The translations under genes were made by a program, and so were the position numbers. The notes below the pieces were generated by a model. It had not been told where the DNA came from. It was given only the letters and a program-made list of their open reading frames with translations, and did no database searches. A stretch of DNA of 64,000 bases from Putridiphycobacter sp965230195 (GTDB taxonomy: Bacteria > Bacteroidota > Bacteroidia > Flavobacteriales_D > Crocinitomicaceae). Positions 38,153 to 46,668 of the stretch are shown piece by piece; position 1 is the first letter of the stretch, and each line of letters starts with the position of its first letter. The stretch covers positions 5,270,001 to 5,334,000 of the forward strand of contig OZ245997.1 of assembly GCA_965230195.1 (NCBI GenBank). The letters are read 5' to 3'.

Positions 38153-38974
38153 ATGAAAAGTGCTACCTCTGTTTTAATGTTTTTATTTACAATGACCTGC
38201 ATGTCGCAAACAATTCCGGAAAACACCTACTATGTAAAGAAAGTAATTTCGACTGAATATAACAATGGTGATACAATAAACAACCGGGTTGTTTACACTT
38301 TTTTTGATAGTACTAAAAATGTTCTAACAAATGAAAACACTCTTGAGTCTGCATTAAACAAGGGGGCTAAAACAGTAGTTATCCATAACTCAAAGCAAAA
38401 GAACATTAGAGCTCATATTTCACCCAAAGGTGATACAACCTCTCTAACGATTTACCTTTATGACAAAAACGGGAACAGAACACATAATGTCCAAATTGGT
38501 AATGGAGATACTTTAAATGCTCAAAAAAGGGTTTATGATGAAGCTGGTAATTGTATAAAACTATTTAATAAAGATACAAACGATTATTACCTAAGCATGG
38601 AATGGAAATATGATTCACATAATAACTACACAGAATCAAAGACATACAATAATAAAAATCAATTAATTGAACTAAAAAAGTACCAGAACAAATATAGCTC
38701 TAATGGAAAAAAGGTCTCTATTAATGTGTCCACCTATGAGAATGGAAGAGGATTTGTAAAGTATTACAAATCTGTTAAGAAAGGTAATATTAAAAAGACG
38801 TACTTATATTACAATCAAATAGGATACAATTATGGTATTCTATTAAAGACTGTTGACGGAGGATACCGTATTGAAGAGTTTTTTGAGGATGAAAACTTAA
38901 AAAGGTTAGAATTGTATGACAAAAATAAAAACTTGACTGCTTCAGTCTATGTGACTTGGGAAATTTTGAAATAA
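38153..38974 (+). CDS. Exported YD-repeat-like protein
   Basis: 273 residues with a signal peptide (MKSATSVLMFLFTMTCMSQ). Contains Tyr-Asp type repeats such as 'YLYDKNGNRTHNVQIG', 'VYDEAGNCIKLFN' and 'WKYDSHNNYTESKTYN', like the YD/RHS repeats of surface proteins but without an RHS core. Function unknown. Confidence 0.6.
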   Translation: MKSATSVLMFLFTMTCMSQTIPENTYYVKKVISTEYNNGDTINNRVVYTFFDSTKNVLTNENTLESALNKGAKTVVIHNSKQKNIRAHISPKGDTTSLTIYLYDKNGNRTHNVQIGNGDTLNAQKRVYDEAGNCIKLFNKDTNDYYLSMEWKYDSHNNYTESKTYNNKNQLIELKKYQNKYSSNGKKVSINVSTYENGRGFVKYYKSVKKGNIKKTYLYYNQIGYNYGILLKTVDGGYRIEEFFEDENLKRLELYDKNKNLTASVYVTWEILK

Positions 38975-39136
38975 ATTCTATTACTGAGCTCGATCCTACC
39001 AATTCACCATTTTTTTGTAAAAAAATAAATCAAAAGACTATTAAGAAATGAAGGTCACCACCTCGGGCAGGTAAACTTGAAAACGGGAATAGAGATTAAT
39101 GAGTACCCCAACAAAAACCACTATCTTAGAAATACT

Positions 39137-39346
39137 ATGCCAACAAGGTTACCAAAAACAATTCACATCATCAATGAAATTGCAACCACCATTTCATTAT
39201 CTGGTGTTGTATTATTACCAATTGGAGCCATAGTCTGTGTAGTAAATTGGTATCTGACGCCATACATTATAATTGTGTTTTTAGGGATATTTGCTACCTA
39301 TCTCGCCTTAAAATTGATAGTTTGGGGCTATAGAATATTTTCGTAA
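39137..39346 (+). CDS. Small membrane protein, hypothetical
   Basis: 69 residues from the ATG at 39137, with two hydrophobic helices (about 17-39 and 42-64). An in-frame TTG upstream at 39077 would add 20 residues. No family recognised. Confidence 0.45.
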   Translation: MPTRLPKTIHIINEIATTISLSGVVLLPIGAIVCVVNWYLTPYIIIVFLGIFATYLALKLIVWGYRIFS

Positions 39347-39376
39347 ATTAAGTTACAATTCAGAAGCAATAATGAA

Positions 39377-39424
39377 TAAAGCCTGAGGTCTGGATCCCGA
39401 TAGCTATCGAGACGAAGGCTGAAT
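39377..39424. repeat. Dispersed palindromic repeat, copy B
   Basis: Outer arms AGCCT and AGGCT with a CTGAGGTC stretch shared with copy A at 27156-27199, and a core GATAGCTATC palindrome shared with the element at 54506-54537. In both copies the outer arms pair although their bases differ. Confidence 0.6.
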
Positions 39425-39533
39425 GATACTAAAAAATATTAATTCCATACCAAATCTAAGTCCGGATTAAAGCAATTGGCTTGTAAAACACTTTGAAATA
39501 ATTATCTTAGATCACTCACACAACAAGTAATCA

Positions 39534-40517
39534 ATGGGAATATCAATGAGTGGTGTACTAATTCGGGAAGATGTAAATAAACAGCCTGAATTAATGGAAA
39601 ACATATTCAAACGAAAAATCATAAAAAAAGAACAAGGCAACTGGGACTATTATAGTCAGTTTAATGGCGTCAACTCTCACCAAATTGTTGTTATCTCTAA
39701 TGGTGAATCTTCAGGTCTATATTTGGGACGGAATTTTGAATATTTCTCTGATTCAATATTTATGGATAACAACGTTAGTGCAATTCCTTCAGATTATTTG
39801 TATTATTCTTTTAATGAAACCTCTATGACTTTCCTGTTCTCCTATCGTAAAAAGGGAGTATTGAGTGAAGATTATTATGGCATGGATGGTAATGAATTTG
39901 ATCATTACGGACCCAATGTATTGAATCTTGAGGATGGTGAAGATATTTCGCAAAATGGATTAGAAAAGGCTTTGATTGAATTCGGACTCGAATTTCGGGG
40001 GAATGACTCTAAAGAAATTACCACCTATACCTTTGATCAAACACCTATAAAAGCAGAGGAAAAACCAAAACAACCTAAAGCCCCGGAAAATAAGGAACAG
40101 GGAACAGGGAAGAATGCACGTCAATTAATTCACGACTATAGCATTGCCCTAATGAAAAGGGTATGGTACCAGGAAGACAATATGAGTCAAATTTCTAAAA
40201 TTCAAAAAGAAATGCTTTTACATGGCATTGCTCATGGCAAACTACCGAACTCAAAAGATTTGTTTCAATCTTTCCTCACACAGTACAAAAAACTACGTAA
40301 TGACGACCTCCTGATCACAAAACAAAAAATTATTGGAGAAATAGAAGACAAAACAAACGTTGAAGAAAATATTGCTAAGCTCATTTGCTTACAATATGTC
40401 ATTAAAACCAATATTATAGAAGGTCAAAAACCAACGGATTCCAAGCCAACAGCGTTAATTGTAACAGTGATCATTGTAATTTTATTTATAGTTACCATGT
40501 ACTTTTTAAGGGCTTAG
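39534..40517 (+). CDS. Hypothetical tail-anchored membrane protein
   Basis: 327 residues: an N-terminal globular domain (about 1-165), a Lys/Pro-rich linker (about 180-195, encoded by a short GGAACAG repeat), a helical domain (about 200-295) and one C-terminal transmembrane helix (about 305-324). No known family. The layout places the globular parts in the cytoplasm. Confidence 0.6.
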   Translation: MGISMSGVLIREDVNKQPELMENIFKRKIIKKEQGNWDYYSQFNGVNSHQIVVISNGESSGLYLGRNFEYFSDSIFMDNNVSAIPSDYLYYSFNETSMTFLFSYRKKGVLSEDYYGMDGNEFDHYGPNVLNLEDGEDISQNGLEKALIEFGLEFRGNDSKEITTYTFDQTPIKAEEKPKQPKAPENKEQGTGKNARQLIHDYSIALMKRVWYQEDNMSQISKIQKEMLLHGIAHGKLPNSKDLFQSFLTQYKKLRNDDLLITKQKIIGEIEDKTNVEENIAKLICLQYVIKTNIIEGQKPTDSKPTALIVTVIIVILFIVTMYFLRA

Positions 40518-40605
40518 ACCTGAACACAACTTTATAATATAATTTAATTGTAGTAACTATAGGTGTAACTGATTGATCAATTCTGTTTATACTTAAAAAC
40601 TAATT

Positions 40606-41007
40606 ATGAAAACTACTTTACTTATATTCTTATTTTTTGGATTAATATTTCAAGGTCAGGCCCAAACCCAGAAAACCATTGGATGGGGCTATCACAATTA
40701 TCAGGGAGAACGCTACTTCTACATCAACGGTGACAGTTATCAAAAATACGTAGATTCAATGTTTGTTTTAAATCCTAAAACGAAGAGAAAAGGTTATATC
40801 CATAAATTTAGCAATGTAAAAATTGAGGGATTGGAAGGGACCTACGATATTAAAATTCAAGAAGGCGTTTCCTGGATTACCGGATTCAATACTTTTACCA
40901 GTGAGAAATACAGAAAAAAACGAATAGCCAGAATGACCGACCAGGAAGTTTTTGGGACAATCATCTACGTTAAAAAAAACAAAAAAGATGTGATCCGATA
41001 CGAATGA
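40606..41007 (+). CDS. Small exported protein, hypothetical
   Basis: 133 residues with a signal peptide (MKTTLLIFLFFGLIFQGQAQ) and a basic mature chain. Not recognised. Lies 88 bases after the tail-anchored protein gene. Confidence 0.55.
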   Translation: MKTTLLIFLFFGLIFQGQAQTQKTIGWGYHNYQGERYFYINGDSYQKYVDSMFVLNPKTKRKGYIHKFSNVKIEGLEGTYDIKIQEGVSWITGFNTFTSEKYRKKRIARMTDQEVFGTIIYVKKNKKDVIRYE

Positions 41008-41082
41008 AGAGGCAGAGCTATTTGTAAAGTACTTAAAACTGTACTGTGAATGAATTAACTTTATGTAAAAATTGATCAGCTT

Positions 41083-41550
41083 TTGAAAAATGTTATTTCA
41101 CTCCTTTTATCTGTTCTGATAATGCTTCTGATGGTTGGCTGTACCACATCCAAAAGAATGATTAGTGAAGAAGATCGCCGTTTAAAGGAAATCGAAGATC
41201 GATATCAGGAAATAATTCGAAAAGCTGATAGTTGTTTTGAAAATAAGCAATGGGAACAGGCAAAAGCACTCTATACCCAGGCATACCATATAAAGCCTAA
41301 CAATTATCCTGAAGATCAAATTAAGATCATTTCCGCCGAAGAATCTACAGAGTTCTATCGGTCTCAGAGAAAACAATGTGAAAGGATGGTTTTAAGAGCA
41401 GATGAATATGTTCTTAAAAAAGAATATGAAAGAGCGATCAGAATATATGATAGTGTTTTAAGCGCGTGTTATAAACACCCAAAAGACAGTATTGAAATTA
41501 AGAATCTAAAGCTTAAAATTGAAGAAGTAAGGGTACTAAAATTAAAATAA
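41083..41550 (+). CDS. TPR-like lipoprotein
   Basis: 155 residues from a TTG start; signal with lipobox (IMLLMVGC, Cys20). The rest is a charged helical domain with one or two TPR-like units ('SCFENKQWEQAKALYTQAYHI', split around the turn; 'KEYERAIRIYDSVLSAC'). Unknown function. Converges with the cold-shock gene, ending 10 bases before it. Confidence 0.65.
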   Translation: MKNVISLLLSVLIMLLMVGCTTSKRMISEEDRRLKEIEDRYQEIIRKADSCFENKQWEQAKALYTQAYHIKPNNYPEDQIKIISAEESTEFYRSQRKQCERMVLRADEYVLKKEYERAIRIYDSVLSACYKHPKDSIEIKNLKLKIEEVRVLKLK

Positions 41551-41560
41551 CACTATTCTT

Positions 41561-42001
41561 TTATACTTTCTTTACTTTCACTGCAACCATCCCCCGGTCG
41601 CCTTTTTCAAGCTCAAATTCAACTCTATCTCCTTCTACTATGGGCTCCTGACAATTATTTACATGCACAAAATACGATTCTTGCGAACTGATGTCCTTTA
41701 TAAAGCCATATCCTTTGTCGGAATTAAAAAAGCTTACTTTTCCCTGGAAGACTGTATCCTCAGGTAAGTCTTCCCTTTTTGGAACACCTATTTCAATATC
41801 TTCAACAGCAATCTCTTTCTTTTTTTGATTTTCGTCTGGCGGAGTATCAATAATATTACCATCTTCATCAACATATGCCAGCATATCCTCTAATTTACCA
41901 CTCTTCTCTTCCTCTCTTTTAGCTTCTTTACGCGCTAATTTCTCTTTCCTTTTTTGAGCTTTCTTTTTTTCTTTTTCTTTTTTACTGTATGAATCTGCCA
42001 T
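41561..42001 (-). CDS. Cold-shock-domain RNA-binding protein with charged N-terminal extension
   Basis: 146 residues. The C-terminal cold-shock domain (about 82-146) has the RNP1 motif 'KGYGFIKD' and RNP2 'SYFVHV'. The first 35 residues are a Lys/Glu-rich coiled-coil-like tail, followed by an acidic linker; this is a known Bacteroidota variant. Acts as an RNA chaperone that binds single-stranded nucleic acid. Confidence 0.88.
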   Translation of the reverse strand: MADSYSKKEKEKKKAQKRKEKLARKEAKREEEKSGKLEDMLAYVDEDGNIIDTPPDENQKKKEIAVEDIEIGVPKREDLPEDTVFQGKVSFFNSDKGYGFIKDISSQESYFVHVNNCQEPIVEGDRVEFELEKGDRGMVAVKVKKV

Positions 42002-42390
42002 ATAATTTTAAATTATGCATCAATTGTTAGAATTTTAATATCCAAGACTTACTACTAATCAGCTCTTCGAATTTCATTTTATTTTTATGATTTACCGTAG
42101 AAGCAACCTAAAACAGTGCATCATAATTTTCACGTTAATCTCGGTAGGCAATAATGAAGTCCTCAGTTTTATTAACTCAAAAGTTGAGAAATAGCTTGAC
42201 TGGATAAATGTACCGTATTAATTCCACATAGCACCATATTTTAAATGTGTAATGTTAAAATATGTGCATAATATTATGGAATAAGACTAAATAACACTGA
42301 AGATTTTATTGTTTTATGCTGTGTTTCTCTTACCCCATAGGAGTTTTCTTGAAAACGGTTATAGATAAACACTTTTTTATACCTTTAGGT
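42002..42390. other. Intergenic region, nothing firm
   Basis: 389 bases, AT-rich, upstream of both divergent flanking genes. A weak CATATTTTAA / TTAAAATATG inverted repeat lies at 42235-42264. No gene or convincing regulatory site was seen. Confidence 0.5.
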
Positions 42391-42936
42391 ATGAAGTTAT
42401 TGCTTTCTCTGTTTTTTGTGTCTCTCTCAGTGACCTCGTTTACTAAAGGTGATCAGATAATTACTATATACTTCAAAGGCTGTTTTGTTTTTCATTTAAG
42501 TGATATAGATACAACTCAATTCTCCGGAATTGTTAATCATAATCATCAAATATTTATTGTTAATGAAAAAGATTTATACACAAAACAATTTGTTGGGCTT
42601 AGAACAAAAGTCAAACATATTGCAATAGAAAACCCTGGTTCATACAGAGTATTAAATCTCAACCTCAATTTATTTAAAAACCTGAGGTATTTAGTATTCA
42701 TTGGCAATGACACTGACGACAGCCGGCATATTATGTTAAACCATACACCTTATCAAGGAAAAAAATTCAAAGGGATAAAACATTGTCGGATGACATACAT
42801 CAATGTAGTAAAAGAAAACCTTAAAGTTGATCTGCCAGCCAAACGCATTAAACTGCGTAAAATATCATGGAAAAAAGCTGTCGATAAATACCACTGGATG
42901 AGTTATGGAGATATTCCGGATTGTATACCTGAGTAA
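42391..42936 (+). CDS. Exported hypothetical protein
   Basis: 181 residues from the ATG at 42391, where a signal peptide begins (MKLLLSLFFVSLSVTSFTKG). An upstream ATG at 42316 is in frame but would bury the signal. Some regularly spaced Leu/Ile/Asn ('RVLNLNLNLFKNLRYLVFIG') hints at a leucine-rich-repeat-like fold. Function unknown. Confidence 0.55.
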   Translation: MKLLLSLFFVSLSVTSFTKGDQIITIYFKGCFVFHLSDIDTTQFSGIVNHNHQIFIVNEKDLYTKQFVGLRTKVKHIAIENPGSYRVLNLNLNLFKNLRYLVFIGNDTDDSRHIMLNHTPYQGKKFKGIKHCRMTYINVVKENLKVDLPAKRIKLRKISWKKAVDKYHWMSYGDIPDCIPE

Positions 42937-43040
42937 ACCCTGTATCAAATTTCCTCCTGAACGTATTAAATTACAAGTTATACCCTAATCTTTATTTCTT
43001 CACATCCGGAAAGAAAAAATCATCAAAAAAATCTTTTTTA

Positions 43041-44021
43041 TTACTCGACGTCATCAAGGATTCTCTTTATATGATACCGTTGATCAGCGCATTCAAAATA
43101 TAATAACTTCAATAAATCTAACGCTTTCTCATTTTTGTAAGCTGCAATTGCTTTATAAAAAGATTGATGGAATCCAATATATTCTTTTTTTAGTGCTACC
43201 TGGCTAATCTCCTCAAGAATAGCAAAAAAGTCGGGGTGAGGAAATTCACTAATAGCCATGTAAATATAATCTACATTTCCCCTATTGTTTACATCTCTTC
43301 TGTTGTTCCAATAGCTCCTAAATTTACTTAAAATCAATTCTACATCTTCTTCCTTCTGATACTGAGCCAGCTTTACCATTGCCATCTTGTAATGATCTTC
43401 AATCGCCAATTCTCTTATTCTGGGATATATAGCTTCTGTAGGTTCAATATTACGGATAGCATATTCTTTAGCTAATAAATAATTATCTGGTAAATAGAGT
43501 AGAACGCTGTCTAATATCGCCATTTGATTGGAATTCAATTTTTTTGAATCATAATCAACAACTTGTTTTGCTACATCAATGAAAAAATCTCCAACTGGTA
43601 TTGCTTCTTCTGATAAATAGTCTTGAATATCAACCTCAACTTTAGCAGTATCTTTAATATGATCTAAAACAATTGGCAACAAATCAACTGTGGGATGGTC
43701 AAGAGACAATGCCCAAAAGGCATAACAACGTACTACAGGGCTCAGGCAATTAGTCAATGCTATCAATTCGGCTTTCGTTGCCCTTCTTTTTAGTTTCTGA
43801 AAGTTTTTATACTCATAAGTTTCTATCAGCACAACGCCATAAATTTCGCTTTTCACCACATTAAGGTATGCCAAAGTGCGTGCCACTCTTAGAGTTGATC
43901 TGGAAATCTTAGTAGAATCTAATCTAAAGTCACACAAATCAACTGTGGTAAAACCATCTGGTTTCGCATAACTGACATTGCAAATTGATAAGAAAGTAAA
44001 AATTGAAATCAGAAATCTCAT
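43041..44021 (-). CDS. Exported HEAT-like helical repeat protein
   Basis: 326 residues from the ATG at 44021, directly before a signal peptide (MRFLISIFTFLSICNVSYA). The mature part is alpha-helical with HEAT-like pairs ('PVVRCYAFWALSLDHPTVDL', 'HYKMAMVKLAQYQKEEDVEL'). No known family or active site. Confidence 0.6.
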   Translation of the reverse strand: MRFLISIFTFLSICNVSYAKPDGFTTVDLCDFRLDSTKISRSTLRVARTLAYLNVVKSEIYGVVLIETYEYKNFQKLKRRATKAELIALTNCLSPVVRCYAFWALSLDHPTVDLLPIVLDHIKDTAKVEVDIQDYLSEEAIPVGDFFIDVAKQVVDYDSKKLNSNQMAILDSVLLYLPDNYLLAKEYAIRNIEPTEAIYPRIRELAIEDHYKMAMVKLAQYQKEEDVELILSKFRSYWNNRRDVNNRGNVDYIYMAISEFPHPDFFAILEEISQVALKKEYIGFHQSFYKAIAAYKNEKALDLLKLLYFECADQRYHIKRILDDVE

Positions 44022-44277
44022 AAATAACATCAAATGCTGAATTTATAAATGTACAAAAGTAGTTACCAGACCGTCCATTTGTCTCCAATCCATCCACATC
44101 AAATTAACTCAAATTTCCAAAAAATATTGCACAAAAAAGGTGCTATTGAAATCAGAGGATCTGACAGAATATACTCAAAATCTGAGGAGTTAATCATTCC
44201 ACTACATCCAAAATCAAAACCACCTGACCATGAAATCTTAATATATCCAGGAAATGGAATTGAAATTGGTCAGTGCA

Positions 44278-46185
44278 TTACCTCAATAAAGTTACCATTC
44301 CTTTTTCTATTATTCTTTGGTCATTAATTTTTACACCATATTCAATTTTCCAGACATAAACACCATTTGGAACAATTTCTCCGGAGTAAGATCCATCCCA
44401 GCCTACTGCCGGATCTTGCGAAATAAAAAGAATTTCTCCCCAACGATTAAAAACAGTTAATTTATACTCATAAATATCATTTGCATCATTTAATTCAGGC
44501 AAAAAAATACTATTCGCCCCCTGACCAGGTGTGAAGACATTTGGTACAAACAGTAATACATTGAAATCTTCACTATCAATTTCATTTATTGAATCTGAAA
44601 CTATTACATCAACTTCATCTTCATCTTCAATACAATTTCCTGTAGTAATAGTTTTGGTTATTGTGTCGGCATGCCAGGTGCAATTATTAACTATCAATGT
44701 AACAGAATAAGTCCCGTTTTCTTCATAAGTATGAATGGGGTTTTGATCAGTACTTGAATGGCCATCACCAAAATTCCACTTCCATGATTTCAATCGGTTA
44801 CAACCTGAACTGCTGAGATCTGAAAAAGTTATTTCATTACAATTAACTCCCTCTTCAAAATTTGCCGTTACCTTATCGGGTTCATAATTCCATAAAACAG
44901 TATTATCAGAACCTGTTCCTTCAAGTGTCCAAAATTTTCCGTCAGACACCCAGGTTTCGGCCCCTGCTGTTGCATGAAACGGATGATTGAGAGTAGATCG
45001 CACTCCCTGCGTTCCAAAAATCCGATTCGAATACCGATCTATCAAAGTAAATCTTTCTAAATCTGATTCATATCTCCAAAATCCAACTTCGTTAGCCAAC
45101 GAATGTAAGTAAGAATTTGGTTGTACAGTCCACATATGTCCGCAATCATCTACCCAAAGGCCACGTTGTTCATTTCCCCAAATTGGTTTCTCTTCATCTC
45201 CAACAACACAATTATTGGTTGAGTTTTGATTATCTAAAGTTGATCTGTAAATGCAGTTCCAGGAAAGATTTGAAATATCTAATCGCCATAATTCATATTC
45301 CACAACCGGGCTATTTGCTAAATCGCTGCGTGCATAACCAATATAACAGTTATAACTAGTGTCTTGCCAGGTCATCCAACCATATTTTGCATCTCCGGTT
45401 AAAACGCCCGGCGTATTTGTTGCTGAAGCTTGTCCAAGTGTGCCATAAACCGGCCCCGACATTGGTACTCCCAGCATCCATGTCCAAAATAATGTATTCG
45501 GATTATATTTCCATACCGTTCCATCAACCAAATTGTAATACCAAAAATTTCCTAATTCGTCTTTCCAGTTTAAATTATCCTCTCCGTAAAACCTCCCGGG
45601 AGAGTTTGTACTACTGGCAACTCCTTGCACCCCATAATTTACAGGTTGTTGTGACCCTAAAAGACCGGACATCCACGACCAATTTTGTGATACCTGATCA
45701 AACCTCCACATCACATCTGACATAGATCCTCCTCCACCAAGCCATAAATCACCATTATCATCTATCCATCTGGGTTGTCCTAACATAGCTGGTCCGGGAT
45801 TACTCCCAACGGTAGGTACACCTTGAGGTCCGGGAACACCCATTGCAGCAGAAATAGAAGTAAAATCACCACTAATCATCAACCATTCATTTGTAAGGAT
45901 ATCATATTTCCAAAGATCACTACCATTACAATAAGTTGATGTTGGACTGATATGACCTCCTCCATACGCCCATAAATTGCCATCCAAATCAGTCCATGTA
46001 CATCTTGCATACGACTGACCGGGTGTATTTAATACATCCGGAACACCAGCCTGCCCAAACCCCTCAGGTGCAGCAGTATTACCATGAACCCACATCCAGC
46101 CCTGTGCATTAGAATTAAAACAAATGCTATTTAAGATTATCAAATAAAAAAGTTTTTGGAAAATGGGTTTGAGCGGGAATTTCAT
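44278..46185 (-). CDS. Secreted Kelch-like / PKD protein with gliding-type (CHU_C) T9SS domain
   Basis: 635 residues with a signal peptide ending near 'FNSNAQ'. Residues about 28-430 form Kelch-type blades, each with 'W.D..GN.W..GG' and 'LWKYD...NEW' patterns. A PKD domain follows (about 440-515, 'WKWNFGDGHSSTDQNPIHTY'), then a gliding-motility-associated CHU_C domain (about 545-635, 'VPNVFTPGQGANSIF', 'VFNRWGEILFIS'). Exported by the T9SS to the surface. The repeated 'GTQGV' and 'GQASATNTPG' segments are typical of Bacteroidota Kelch proteins. It is the left neighbour of the defence-like cassette, on the opposite strand. Confidence 0.88.
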   Translation of the reverse strand: MKFPLKPIFQKLFYLIILNSICFNSNAQGWMWVHGNTAAPEGFGQAGVPDVLNTPGQSYARCTWTDLDGNLWAYGGGHISPTSTYCNGSDLWKYDILTNEWLMISGDFTSISAAMGVPGPQGVPTVGSNPGPAMLGQPRWIDDNGDLWLGGGGSMSDVMWRFDQVSQNWSWMSGLLGSQQPVNYGVQGVASSTNSPGRFYGEDNLNWKDELGNFWYYNLVDGTVWKYNPNTLFWTWMLGVPMSGPVYGTLGQASATNTPGVLTGDAKYGWMTWQDTSYNCYIGYARSDLANSPVVEYELWRLDISNLSWNCIYRSTLDNQNSTNNCVVGDEEKPIWGNEQRGLWVDDCGHMWTVQPNSYLHSLANEVGFWRYESDLERFTLIDRYSNRIFGTQGVRSTLNHPFHATAGAETWVSDGKFWTLEGTGSDNTVLWNYEPDKVTANFEEGVNCNEITFSDLSSSGCNRLKSWKWNFGDGHSSTDQNPIHTYEENGTYSVTLIVNNCTWHADTITKTITTGNCIEDEDEVDVIVSDSINEIDSEDFNVLLFVPNVFTPGQGANSIFLPELNDANDIYEYKLTVFNRWGEILFISQDPAVGWDGSYSGEIVPNGVYVWKIEYGVKINDQRIIEKGMVTLLR

Positions 46186-46668
46186 ATTTTTTTATTTCAA
46201 GACGATCGGGCAAATATTTGGTTGCTGCCCTTCAATCATATTACACTAATTCGAGAACATTTAGTAGTGACTAATTGGTGAATGGGACTACAATGGATAT
46301 GATGACCAATAAGAATGTTAGGATAATACCAGAGGAGCATTGTTCCTTGTAACTACAAAAGAACAGAGTAAAAAGTATCCTGAGTTGAGGTTTGGGAAGA
46401 GGAAATCTGATATTAATAAGGTAATTCAAAACGATTAGAAACAAACCCTTACAACATTAACAAACAAGATTTTAACTTTCAACTCTTGAACAAAAGCTCA
46501 TTTTGAGCTAAAATTGATTCTCAACATGATATTTAGAGGGTTTTTCCTGTTGATTTAAACAGGATTTTTCCTATTGATTATCAGGGTTTTTCCTATTGCC
46601 AATTTAACCAAAATCATTTAATTTCAGATTTTTTGACAAATTACAACAATGTATAAAGTCAATATAGC
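46186..46668 (+). promoter_or_regulatory. Upstream region of the defence-like cassette
   Basis: 483 bases without an intact gene, lying between divergent genes. It contains two short open stretches in adjacent frames (46293-46352 and 46346-46438) that read as charged peptide and may be a frameshifted relic, three direct repeats (46538-46610) and an AT-rich promoter-like stretch just before the ATG at 46669. No promoter with good spacing could be defined. Confidence 0.45.
46538..46610. repeat. Three direct repeats upstream of the cassette
   Basis: Core GG(G/A)TTTTTCCT(G/A)TTG occurs at 46538, 46562 and 46584, that is every 22-24 bases, about two helical turns. The last copy ends about 60 bases before the first gene. 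The regular spacing fits an operator or a protein-binding array. Confidence 0.75.

Noticed and set aside
42235..42264. CATATTTTAA / TTAAAATATG inverted repeat as a terminator or operator
   Set aside because: Pure A/T arms, no T-run, far from both neighbouring genes' ends; expected by chance in AT-rich DNA.
44049..44327. 92-codon open frame on the plus strand
   Set aside because: Overlaps the 3' end of a well-supported T9SS gene, has no family resemblance and its tail is just antisense to the CHU_C domain.
46538..46610. Short CRISPR-like array
   Set aside because: The units are tandem with only 6-12 variable bases between cores, too short for spacers, and no cas genes are in the window.
46633..46657. 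TTGACA ... TATAAA promoter before the cassette
   Set aside because: Spacer is only 13 bases and the hexamers are of the sigma-70 type rather than the Bacteroidota consensus.
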